Shown here: positions 1 to 64,000 of the stretch, one piece after another | How positions within the stretch are numbered: the first letter of the stretch is position 1 | Layout of the letters: each line of letters opens with the position of its first letter | Assembly: GCA_029706075.1 (NCBI GenBank) | Contig: JAINUG010000260.1 | Coordinates: forward strand, 969,001-1,033,000 | Direction: 5' to 3' | DNA: 64,000 nucleotides | From: Aldrovandia affinis | Taxonomy: Eukaryota; Chordata; Actinopteri; Notacanthiformes; Halosauridae | Notes under the pieces: model-generated | What the model was told of the DNA's origin: nothing | The model's database searches: none | What the model saw: only the letters and a program-made list of their open reading frames with translations | Made by a program: the position numbers and the translations under genes

Positions 1-3000
1 TTGTTAATACACATACATTCTGAACTGTATATGTCATTTCATTTCATTTGAGTTAAATGAAAGCTAACCAAGGACAGATATATACAACCTACTTGTGTCT
101 TATGTTTGTTTGTTTTTGGATACTTTTTAAAATGAATTAAATAGCATTAAATAGAGTTGGATGCTAAATAAAAAACATAATTTGTCATCATGCCTTGGCT
201 TGAATTCATATATGCCTTTGTGGTGGGTATAAGTGCTCTTAACTATGATAAGAAAACACATACAGTAACTTTCTGAAACTAAAAGTAGTATTAAAACTGA
301 AATTAAAAACAAAAAAGGAATTGACCAGCAACATAAAAACTGAAATAAAAATAAACAGGAGTTTATATAAATAGTCTCAAAATAAAAAACTAATAATAAA
401 AAATGAAAATAACCTTGGTGGGGCGAGCCCAACACAGAAACAGTACCATGTGTTACATGAAAATATAATAGTACAGTTTATGAATGTAACAGTGTACAAT
501 GTAATGTAACTAGGTTTTTACCAGGAGCAGGATAGTGCAGTAATTGTAAGCCATCAGTATGCTGCTACCCTAACCTGCTTCTAGTAAAACATAACAGCTC
601 AAACTACCCTGCATCTTTTCCTGTAAAGACAGAAATATAACCTATACACGCAAAGGTTATTGCAGGAGTCAATAGCATCCACCTGGCCAGGGAATTACAC
701 TCCAGCATAACATTCTGTAACACAATGTAATGTTCGTGTAGGTTGAACATTTCAGAAAATATTCTGTATTAACAGCAAATCTTCTGCATCTTTCCTTAAA
801 CACCTGCATTCTGTTATTGGGGTTGTCACTTACAGAAGGGACTTGAGCACCAGTGCCCAAATTCACAAGAGGAAGTAAATCACATAGAAACATGACAAGT
901 GCTTTACAAGTGCTAATTTTACAGGTCCTTTGCTTCCCTGTTGCTGAACACCACGTTGACATTTAATGTTAAAACATCTCACTTTCTTCGAGCTGACAAC
1001 TTTATTTCCCTTTTTAGAAAACACATATTTCAATGAACAGAAATATTGTGTATTCTGCACATCCAATGCTTGTATTATGCATGTTGCGATGTCTGCATGT
1101 GAACCGGAAAACGTATTAACTTAATTAGGAACTCATGGTGTGGAGTTGGTTATCCACAGAGGCTGTGCTGTGTAGATAGCTTCTCTTTATGGAACAGTGC
1201 ATTGGCACAGAATATGATGTTTCTTAAGAGGTTGGTGAAAATGTTGACAGAAGACTCAAATTAGGTGCAAATGCTGTGAAGGAGGAAAAAAACAAAGTTA
1301 ATAGTTTCCATTTCATGACCTTGTAGAAGTAAAGAAGGTCAGATTACACATTTGTACATTGCATATTTATTTTCCTTCCCCAAACATTTTATATATTTTT
1401 CAAATAGTCACTGTTAACCCATTTTATGTGCAAGTATTCCCTTGATCACAAATAACCTTTTAAAATGTTTTTATTCATTTAGCAGACACTAGCATAAAAT
1501 AGGGATACTCATACCAAAACTAAATGTAAATAAAATATTTTGAAAGGTATTACAATACACAAAACTTATGATTAGAGAACATACAATGTCTGACCTATAC
1601 ACAATAATTCCTTTTGATGATACAAAATTGTCCAAATGATAATTACGTATATTGTATTTTATATTTTATTATATTATATGATTATGTGTGTTTCCTTTAT
1701 TTAGCATTTGCTGTTTAAAAAAATTACCCACACACTTAAATAAATAAAAATTATTACAACTGTGTAATGTTTATTGAATATTCATTCATTAAGATGGCTA
1801 ACAACTTAATTAATATTCTGTTTGACTTATTTTTCAACACATTAAGATTAATAGGATGACTGACTTGATATTAATGAGCCAGTATAAAATACTCTAAAGA
1901 TTGAAATTAACCTAATAAAACTGCTAAATGGCATATATATATAAAACAAAAGACAGAAACATATCAGACGACCCAATGACATTAAAGACCAAAAAGTATT
2001 AGAAGATGGTAATGACTCTAAGAAATAAATTATATGCATTCTCCAAGTTGTATATTATAAGACCAATTCAGCATGTATAGATTTTAGAATTGACCATGTA
2101 TGATAACTAGCTAGCTCACTAGGATGATGTTTCACATAGGTATCAAACATATTTCACAAGCTAGCTAGATAGTTTGGTAACTCACGACCAGAGTTTGCTG
2201 TAAAGACCGCTTATGTTAGTGCATCATTGTGTGCATTTTTTTAGTGTTCTGTATATTGTTTGGCTCAGTTCAACGAAGCACAACCAGGCTGCGGAGTAGC
2301 TCAACCTCTGCCAGTTTTGATTGGCTTTTTGCATGGAAGAAATCAGATTAGCACTTCAAATTTAGCTTGAGCTAGATACTGCACATAAGGGTAGTATTGC
2401 TTCTGAGGTAGGGAGAAGTTATCTTTACTCTTTTAAATTTGAAAGTGGAGAAAAAAATCTTTAACGACCAGGACTTGAAAAAGGGCTGGACTGCCATTCA
2501 TTTTGGAAGTCAGGATTATGCTAGATGGGAGACAGAATGCTCCAGATGATGTATGTGATGTGTAAAAAAATATATATTTTATGATTTTTACATCAGGTGT
2601 CAATTGTAGCTGAAATGCAGGGATATTTTTATACAAATGACAAATTTGTGAAAAGTAGATCATGAAGGGACAGTGGGGAGCGTACTGATTGCGCTGAAGT
2701 CATCCAGGCGATGGTTCACAATAATATCCATTAGTGATGGAAGACAGACTCGTGTACTTCCCACTAGGTGGGGCTATTACATGCTGTCAAACACAGACTT
2801 GCATGAACCAATAATGAAATTCTGCTGTTCACAGCAAAGCACTGTGATTGTTTCAAAAACAGTGAGTCACTAATAACACATGCTAGCTCCTCCCATTTTT
2901 GGTATTTGGTAAAGCTTCGCTCTCCCACCACTAGGATGCGTTCAAACAAATTCTGTAATTGCAAGCCGAGGAGCAGTAATACTATGTTATAAATTTCCCC

Positions 3001-3267
3001 ACTAATTTTCCATTAGTGATGACCATCGTGCGTGACAACGATGAAGTGCAATAAACCATAAGCACACACAAAGCAGAATTACATTCAAAGACTTTTATCT
3101 TCAACAATGACCGTGACGGTAAAAGCATTCACTCAACAGATAACATATTTCTGGTGTAATAGGCCAGGGAATTCAGTAATGCAAAACGAGCAGGGAAGGA
3201 GTGAACTCACATTCACCATGGACCCCAGGATGCCCTGTCCTCCTGGCCTGACGTTTCTCGGTCTCCG
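1..3267. other. AT-rich 3' UTR / downstream flank of pitpnm3
   Basis: No coding region is supported. It presumably starts with the pitpnm3 3' UTR. Minus-strand AATAAA words occur only in the AT-rich part below about 1830 (for example near 1830, 1771, 1700, 1665, 1472, 1365 and 1005) and cannot be ranked by eye. A short SINE-tail remnant (gctaaatggcatatatat) lies near 1922-1945. Confidence 0.5.
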
Positions 3268-57502
<54,235 letters not shown>

Positions 57503-57648
57503 CTATTGGAATACAGTAAGAAGGACACATGAAGGGGAGGAATAGAAGGCTAAAATATGGGCAGAACAAAGCAACAATATTTTGGATGATCCCTGGATAA
57601 AAACACAAAAATACAACACACATGATTGTTTTTTGGAATCGTTTAGGG

Positions 57649-57793
57649 CAGGGGTGTCAAACGTATTCCACCGAGGACCGAGTGTATGCAGGTTTTTGTT
57701 GCAAACAATGCACTACATCAGGTGATTTCACTATTTAGCTCCCTTCTTCAACCAATAAGGGATACTCATTCAAATCAACTGGTGTAGTGCATT
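57649..57793 (+). mobile_element. hAT-like palindromic MITE, left part
   Basis: Starts caggggtgtcaaacgtattc, then gagtgtatgcaggtttttgt and tgcactacatcaggtgattt, the same family as 17365-17516. After a spacer the complement begins (ctggtgtagtgcatt) but breaks off where the LINE 57794-61443 starts. Confidence 0.75.
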
Positions 57794-57913
57794 CTCTAGG
57801 TCGTCCTCAGACGAGCTTCCATCGGAGTCTCCAATCTTCTCGGTTCTCCATACACCCGGCCAGCTCCGAAGAGCTTTCAGCTCCCACATCTGTCTTCAGC
57901 ACGTCCACGCACG

Positions 57914-58403
57914 TTAGCACGGGACGCCCCCGCGACGATGCCCGTGTGTTGGCTCACAGGACCAGCCTGCTGACTGGGAGCTCCCGATGTCTGTGGCAGT
58001 GGCGGCCAGCTTCATCCTCCTGGATGCTACTTTCCTGCTGAGCCTCGGCAGCCGCCCGTACAGGTCCTTGTTGTTAATGTGGATGTTCTGGTCTACGTTC
58101 AGAACTGCTCGTAGCATTCTGGTGTAGCACCCATCCAGGGACTTCTGCAGGGTGGGCGTCAGGGTCCAGCTTTCGCAGCCATACAGGAGGATAGACTCCA
58201 CAGTGGCATGGAATAGGCTCAGCTTTATGTGTCGGGAGATTTGAGCACCACACTCTTGACATACCGTTCAGGGCCCTCCACGCCAGAGCCTTCCTGACCT
58301 TAAGGTCCTGCTCTGTGGAGTTCACCCAGGAACCCAGGTATTTGAAGTCATTGACCTCTTGCAGAGTGTTGCCTTCTGATGTTGTAATCGGCGGATGGTC
58401 CAT
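57914..58403 (-). pseudogene. RTE-like LINE ORF C-terminal fragments
   Basis: Two overlapping open stretches: NTLQEVNDFKYLGSWVNSTE (58403-58074) and SILLYGCESWTLTPTLQKSL, then RMLRAVLNVDQNIHINNKDL (58201-57914). Both are typical of the region after the RT domain. Confidence 0.8.
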
Positions 58404-58634
58404 GTGGATGTTATAGGTGATTACCTCAGTCTTCTTTGCATTCAGTCTGAGGCCAACCTAGCACATTCCACCTCCACTCTGTTCAGGAGTTCCTGTGCCT
58501 GCTCCACGCGTTCAGACACCAGGCAGATGTCATCTGCGTAGCCTAGGTCTGCCAGGGGCTATGCCAGGGCTTCTACTGACTTCCTCGGTGTAATTGTGAA
58601 GCCAAGCTCCTGCTCCCGCCCGTTGATGGCTTTC

Positions 58635-58898
58635 CTAAGTGCGTAGTCCAAGGCTACGATAAAGAGGAAGGGCAAGAGTGTCCCCTGCTGCACCCCCTGC
58701 TAGGATGTTGAACTCCTCGCTGATGCCATCTGGGGTTACAACCTTGGCTCTTGTGCCCTTGTACATGGCCTCTATGGCCCGGAGTAGATTCGGGGGACCC
58801 GTAAGCCTTAGGATTTTCAGCAGTGTGCTTCTGTCTATTGAGTCAAATGCCTTTCTGAAATCAATAAAACACAGCACCGCTGTCAAGTTCTTCTTCAC
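58635..58898 (-). pseudogene. RTE-like LINE reverse transcriptase fragment
   Basis: CFIDFRKAFDSIDRSTLLKI is the RT palm block with the first catalytic Asp; followed by LLRAIEAMYKGTRAKVVTPD. The fragment ends before the second catalytic (xxDD) block. Confidence 0.85.
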
Positions 58899-60252
58899 CT
58901 CCTCAATGATTCTCCTTAAGGCCAGGATTTGGCCTACGGTGGTCCTTCCCTTTCTGAAGCCATTTTGGTTATCCCTCAGGTGTGGGTCAATGGCGTCCCT
59001 AATCCGGGTTTAGTATCATGCGGTTGTACATTTTCGCTATGACACAGGTCAGGCTAATGCCACGATAATTGTCAGGCTTAGCCAGATCTCTCCAGACTTG
59101 GGCACCGGGATGATGTTGAGAGGGACCATATCGGGCTTGATGTTTTCTATCAGAGCCTGGTTGCAAATCTCCAGTATGATGTCATCGAGATCGCAGTTTT
59201 AGGGACCTCTGGGGGATACCGTCCGGTCCAGCACTTTTTCCTTCCTTCAGGGTGGACTTCACTGTGGCAAACTCCGTAGCTGTGAAGGGGCCATCGTCAA
59301 TTTCAAGACTTGTGAGGACTGCAGGTATCTCTTCCTCAGCTCCGTCCACTGTTGGGTGGGTGCCTAGGAGATCCGGAAGTGGGTGAACCAGGAGGTCACC
59401 CTCTCCTCTGGGCTGCAGCCTGCCAGCTGTCCCTCCCTCGACCTCTTGCGCCCACTCATCTCGTTATGACCTTCCATGACTCCTTGTATCTCCGTTCGCC
59501 ATGTACTGTCTCCACCTTCTTCACCTTCTCCATCAATTCCTCCCCTTTGATCCTGTCATAGGTGCTGAACAGCTGCTGTTTGGCGCCGTTCAGCTCCTCC
59601 TGACTCTCCGCGGTCCCCTCTCTCACAAAGCTTCTGCGTGCCTCTTCCACCCGTGTCCGCGCCGCACAACCTCTGGGTGTTTGGACCAGGGGAGGCTCTA
59701 TGTCTCCCCCTTCGCCGGTACCCATTTCCTGGTTGCCTCTTCGCTGGCGGAGAGGAACCGCTAGGTCGTTGGCTCCCCTCCTCGGCCAGCAGATGTAGGC
59801 GGCCTCTCACCTCCGCTGTGTAGTTGGCCTGGAGTTCAGGGCTTCCCGAAAGGCTTCCCAGTCGGGCCGGGCCCTCGGGGCTCTTGGGACCCTCAGGCTC
59901 AGGCGCAGCCTCGCAGCAACCACACGGTGATCGGAGCCTACAGAGTCGAACGATACACAGGGGACTCTGCGTTCAGGATGGACTTCCTCCACTTCCTCCT
60001 TACCAGTATGTAGTCCAGTTGACGCCGCATACTGGTGGCTCGGTCCTGGAACGTCCATCTCTTGCCCATTCTCTTACGGAACAGGGTGTTGGCAGCCAGT
60101 AGCTCATGTTCCGTAAGAAGAGCAGCTAGATGTTCTCCGTTGCGGTTGGTATTGGGTGTGGTACGTGAAGGGTGCGTCCTCTGGTCCGAGTCGCGTTGAA
60201 GTCCCCCAGGATTATCAGAAAGTTGTGAGCTGGCACATGGTGGTCGCTGTTC

Positions 60253-60663
60253 TTAGGTCATCGTAGAACCTTTCCAATTCTCGATCAGTGCTACGTTGGT
60301 GGGAGAGTACACACTCATGACCGTTGTTACTGGGCTCCCCTCGAAATCGGCACTAAGGATCCTGTTGGTGTGCGGGTGCACCCTACGGAGGGCCTTTCGT
60401 GCTCGGGGGCTCACCATGAGTCCCACACCACCTGTTGCTGCCTGGGCATCATTCCGCCATGCAGATGAGGTGATGAACGTGCACCCCCACTCTCTGCTAC
60501 GATAGTTGATTGGCTGGTCAGTGTGCACTCTCCTGTGCTCCTGGACTGCCAGGATCTCCACTCCCCTTTCCTCGGCACAGTGCGCTAGCTCCTCCAACCT
60601 CGCCTCCTCCCTCACTGTGTTTGCGTTGTAGGTTGCCATAATAAATGGCCTCCTACAGCGCAA
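60253..60663 (-). pseudogene. RTE-like LINE AP-endonuclease fragment
   Basis: ATYNANTVREEARLEELAHC, AVQEHRRVHTD (catalytic Glu), and QAATGGVGLMVSPRARKALR are endonuclease/exonuclease/phosphatase-fold motifs of an APE-type LINE. The domain continues in other frames to SVGSDHR (59900s), where the catalytic Asp-His pair lies. Confidence 0.85.
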
Positions 60664-61547
60664 GAGTGCATTGGTCAGTGGGCTGTGGTCAGACTGAACC
60701 CTTCCTCTCCGTTGGAGAGGTTTGGGGTCCAGTCGTCATAGTGTCCTCCCCGGAGGAGGACCAGCACCACCGTCCGCTGCGTGGCTCCTGCGGACTCCCG
60801 CCGCTGGAAGTATAGGATTTCCGATGTCTTGTGTCTCCATGAAGCTATACATTGCTTATTAAGGACTGTGGGGCGCAACTCCTCACAGCCCTACTCTGGC
60901 CGTTTCAGGCTTAAAGCCCTCGTCCGCCCTTGCTGCACACCTTCAGGTGGTATACGGGTGTGGAGCCAGGCGCGAGCAGCGCCTGTGGTTTTTGTTCGGA
61001 GTGACCTTCTCCTAGATGGGTGGCCTACCATGGCAGAGCCCCATCTGCCCGCTATTTACCCATAGCTGGGACAGTGGTTGACAGGTGCCAGGGCGTGTCC
61101 GCACGCCGGCGGGCCTGCACACCTTGTCTCTGGGGCCCACTGCTGCTCCGAGATCCCCTTTACAGTTTAGCCTGGAACCGCGAGGTACCAGTTACCGCGG
61201 TGTGGCCACGAGGAGGCACTGTAGGAGTCTTGGCGGTGGAGAGGCTGTGTACCGGCAGGAGGAGACTTACGCACTCGGCTCCTCTTTTTCACCCCTGCAA
61301 AGAGGGCTAGCCGCGACAGTAGCTGAAAGCAGAAAGTAGCAAGCAGAGAGCAGCATGCAGCATGCACTAACTACAAGCACTACTACCCCAGTACTACTGC
61401 ACTGACGCATCATACACGCCCTGTGCAGAGCACACACACACTATGCATTGGTTGCATATTTGCAATGATTTAGGGGAAAGAACAGAGCAGTTCAGCCAGT
61501 ACACCATTTTGGCTCTAAACATTGGGGTCTACAATAAGTATAGCATG

Positions 61548-61637
61548 CACACATATACTTGGAATCGATTGAGGACACTGCTGTGCATTCTGGTGGCACC
61601 GTTGCAGTGTACTCAATCGATTCCAAGTATATGTGTG
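61548..61637. repeat. 90-bp hairpin, 34-bp arms
   Basis: Left arm 61548-61581 and right arm 61604-61637 are complementary at 33 of 34 positions, with a 22-base spacer. The core is 'tatacttggaatcgattgag'. It lies 100 bp beyond the 5' end of the RTE-like LINE. Confidence 0.93.
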
Positions 61638-61639
61638 AC

Positions 61640-62405
61640 AAGGGTGTAGTCGACAAAGGACATGCTTTGCGCCGTATCTGTTCTTCATTTGTCTCTGCAG
61701 CTATTCCAACATTTTAATCACACTTTAATCAAAACTTTAAGTCACACTCACTGTCACTTACACCTACCATTCACACTCTCTTCCAGACTAACATGCCCAA
61801 GGACATTTAGGCATTGTGCCTTGTGCTGACACAGAAACGCCTACAGCACAATCTGTAAACCAAATACTGACTCATCCTACAGTGAATGGCATAGACTGCA
61901 GGGGGTACTTGGAAATGTTTTTTGAAACCTCAAAATAAATATAAATTAAACAGTGAGTGGCACAGACTCAAAATATCTGAACTTAATAAAAGTTTTAAAA
62001 AATCAAAATATCTGAGTTGGCTGCGTGAGGTATACAGACTCATCTAACAGTGAAAATATTTTAGTGGCACAGAACCACTGTCATCAAACAGCTCGCCAAA
62101 CAGTGAGTGGCACAGACTCAATTCATCCTACAGCAAGGGCACTGACTCATCCGACAGAGAGAAGCATTGTCTTATCCTACAGGGAGTGATGCGGATCAGA
62201 GGAGCTTAAAGTGAAAAGCTGAGAAACACCATTTCCCTGAAGCATGAAATGTGTTTAAAGTGGAGAGAAAACAACAAGGACAGGATGCAAAAGAAAGTCT
62301 AAATAAAATTCACCAGCAATGACTGAAAAGCAGGATATAAACCTACTGTTCAAACTGAAAAAAGAGCAAAGAAAATCTGTCAAAATCAAAAGCGGATACT
62401 GCCTC

Positions 62406-62445
<40 letters not shown>

Positions 62446-62988
62446 TTCCCCGTAAAAATGACAGTCCTGAGAGAGACAGAGAGAATGGGAAGTAGAGACG
62501 TCACTCAGACTGACAGCTCAGAGAGGGGGAGATGGAGAGGGACATACAGAAATAGAGAAACAAGGGAATAGAAAGATACAGACAGTGTAGGTAAATGTTA
62601 TTCTCATTACGTTGCAATGGATGCTGTTTAACATCGAATACTGACCAAATTGGTCTTGTTCAAATTACATTGATATTCACATATTCATCCAGACCCCCAA
62701 AAATATTTTGAGATGAGTCCACATTCTTCTTAAGATAATGGCCAATTCTAAATCACCATGAAATGACATCCCAAAATAAATAAAAACATTAAAAAAGAAA
62801 ACGAGTACAGTAGTCGCTGGGAAACTGCAGGGTTTTATTTGACATGATTTATGAATTGTATAGTTTCACCACCTTGATTGTCCATTGTTTGAAATATAAT
62901 CACTCAGGGTACAGATTTTCCCATCACTGGCATTTACCACTTTATATCCAGTGCATAGCTTTGTATGTCCAGTTTTGGTTTGTGGAAC
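61640..62988. other. Upstream pitpnm3 intron, no gene seen
   Basis: 'cagtgagtggcacagactca' recurs at about 61951 and 62101 and in degraded form between (for example near 62046), giving an irregular repeat. A (GA)n run lies at 62409-62442. Confidence 0.5.
62409..62442. repeat. (GA)n microsatellite, short
   Basis: Pure GA for about 34 bp, in a purine-rich neighbourhood (62400-62590). Confidence 0.93.
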
Positions 62989-63203
62989 ATTACATCACAT
63001 TACATTACAGGCATTTAGCAAACGCTCTTATCCAGAGCAACTCACACAGTTTACATTTCTTTACATACAATCCATTTACATAGCTGGACATTTACTGAAC
63101 CAATTCAGGTTAGGGGTACAATGGCAATACCCCACCTAGGAACTGAACCTGTCACCTTTGTGTTACAAACTCAGTTCCCTAACCATTATACTACACTGCT
63201 GCC
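62989..63203 (-). mobile_element. tRNA-derived SINE (family C)
   Basis: Same layout as 50974-51195: minus-strand head gcagcagtgtagtataatgg, B-box region ggttcagttcctaggtgggg, gtgagttgctctggataaga, gcgtttgctaaatgcctg, and a (taatg)n tail. Confidence 0.88.
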
Positions 63204-64000
63204 CTAGCTGGAACTAGCAGTCCTAATTGTTCCACCCTATGCAGCTGGTAGCCAGGTGGGGGGGCGGCTGTTGGGAGCTATTTTTCCTGGTCTATGACTC
63301 TTGTGGCTCTCAAGACTTAAAGGGACAGACAACCATTTCCCTGGGCTGCCCCTTGTGATGCCACACAATATATAAAGTTCCAGAAGAAACTTGCTTGCCG
63401 AAGGCTCAAGTGGTATATCTAAAATCACATACCACTTATCCCTCCCATATTATTGGGGTAAACTTGAATAAAATATTCAACACTACTAGATCAAAATAAA
63501 ATAGTGAATTAGAGATTCCCAATTTTAAGGTTTACCAGTTGGCTTTTCAAATGCGCTTCTTAAAAACCTGGTTAGACCCAATTAATTCTCATTGCTATAT
63601 GTACCAGTTATATCTTACTCAATTACAACTTGGAAAACTGTGTAAAAGCTATTGGGAATTAAAATAACATGCCACTTTCACTCACCAATGTATTTATTTT
63701 GTATGAAGTACAATGCATTAGGATGACGGGTTATTCGGCAGCCTGTCTGGCCACAGGCTGGTTTGGTTCATCCTTGTTTTGTTGTTATTTTGCAAGATTT
63801 TCCATTTCAATGAGTTTGTTTTCAATGAACTTGTCTCGTCTTTACTTTGAAGTAAAAGCACTCTTATTGGATTTTCCATCATCTTGCTCAATCCACTAAG
63901 AAGGGCATTGGTTCATAATACCATTTATAAGATTCTAATTGAATATGAGAGATGCAACAGAAATAAATAAAAGAGAGTGTATGGGAGATAGGAAGGGAAA
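63204..64000. other. Upstream intronic sequence to window end
   Basis: No exon with pitpnm3 similarity seen. The stretch is moderately AT-rich with no recognised repeat. The first coding exon of pitpnm3 must be further right. Confidence 0.5.

Larger units (their letters stand above)
57794..61443 (-). mobile_element. RTE-like LINE, nearly full-length, inactive
   Basis: Minus-strand order: a GC-rich 5' region (61440-60700), AP-endonuclease (60663-60253, MATYNANTVREEARLEELAH, EHRRV, ATGGVGLMVS; continued near 60058-59807 with SVGSDHRVV), a charged linker, reverse transcriptase (58898-58635, LTAVLCFIDFRKAFDSIDRS, TRAKVVTPDG), and a C-terminal part (58403-57914, NDFKYLGSWVN, ILLYGCESWTLT). The order APE then RT with a cysteine-containing C-terminal part fits RTE-related LINEs; clade is tentative. 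Frames change several times, including right after LAGGAAGDTLA where the RT catalytic block should continue. A possible tgcatt duplication flanks it (57788-57793, 61444-61449). Confidence 0.8.

Noticed and set aside
63237-63428. Missing first exon of pitpnm3
   Set aside because: The minus-strand frame here has none of the expected acidic FF-containing N-terminal sequence and no start context; the exon is probably beyond 64000.

Overview
The window is vertebrate nuclear DNA, most likely from a ray-finned (teleost) fish. The evidence is a spliced vertebrate gene with multi-kilobase introns, and introns full of fish-type repeats: tRNA-headed SINEs ending in the 'gcgtctgctaaatg' type of tail, Tc1-like and hAT-like DNA transposons, Tx1/L1, L2-like and RTE-like LINEs, DIRS-like and LTR fossils, and very long (GA)n and (CA)n microsatellites. 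There are no bacterial-type operons, no rRNA and no convincing free-standing tRNA gene. I cannot name the species.

One host gene spans almost the whole window on the minus strand: pitpnm3 (Nir1, a membrane-associated phosphatidylinositol-transfer-protein-family member without the PITP domain). I place 17 coding exons, from an internal exon at 57398-57502 to the stop-containing exon at 3268-3576. All 17 have GT/AG borders, and every exon-to-exon junction keeps the reading frame. Together they encode about 899 residues. The start codon and the first exon or exons lie beyond 64000. In 5'->3' order of the gene: N-terminal conserved block (57398-57502), divergent linker (41720-41790), alpha/beta-hydrolase-like block with a G-D-C-V-G-G motif (39669-28195), Ser-rich linker (26134-26315), DDHD domain (23038-11963), linker (10128-10244), LNS2 domain (5796-4333) and basic C-terminal tail (3268-3576).

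The rest is intron or downstream flank, and the supported content there is repeats. Highlights: a Tc1-like element with TA target duplications (47715-52483) that holds an LTR-like insertion with its own 5-bp duplication, which holds a Tx1-type LINE, which holds an internally deleted L2/Rex-like LINE and a SINE; a minus-strand RTE-like LINE (57794-61443) apparently inserted in a palindromic hAT-like MITE; a miniature LTR fossil (55801-56181) with a tRNA-His-type primer binding site and tRNA-like A/B boxes inside the LTR; a DIRS-like tyrosine-recombinase fossil (about 36770-38130); a five-member SINE family with clean target-site duplications in several copies; a near-perfect 69-bp-arm palindrome in an intron; and a pair of ~290-bp direct repeats that bracket a 182-bp exon.

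A recurring theme is that long (CT)n tracts (sense strand of the gene) sit immediately upstream of several pitpnm3 3' splice sites, so the microsatellites may serve as polypyrimidine tracts. No second host gene, CRISPR array or bacterial-style defence system is present.
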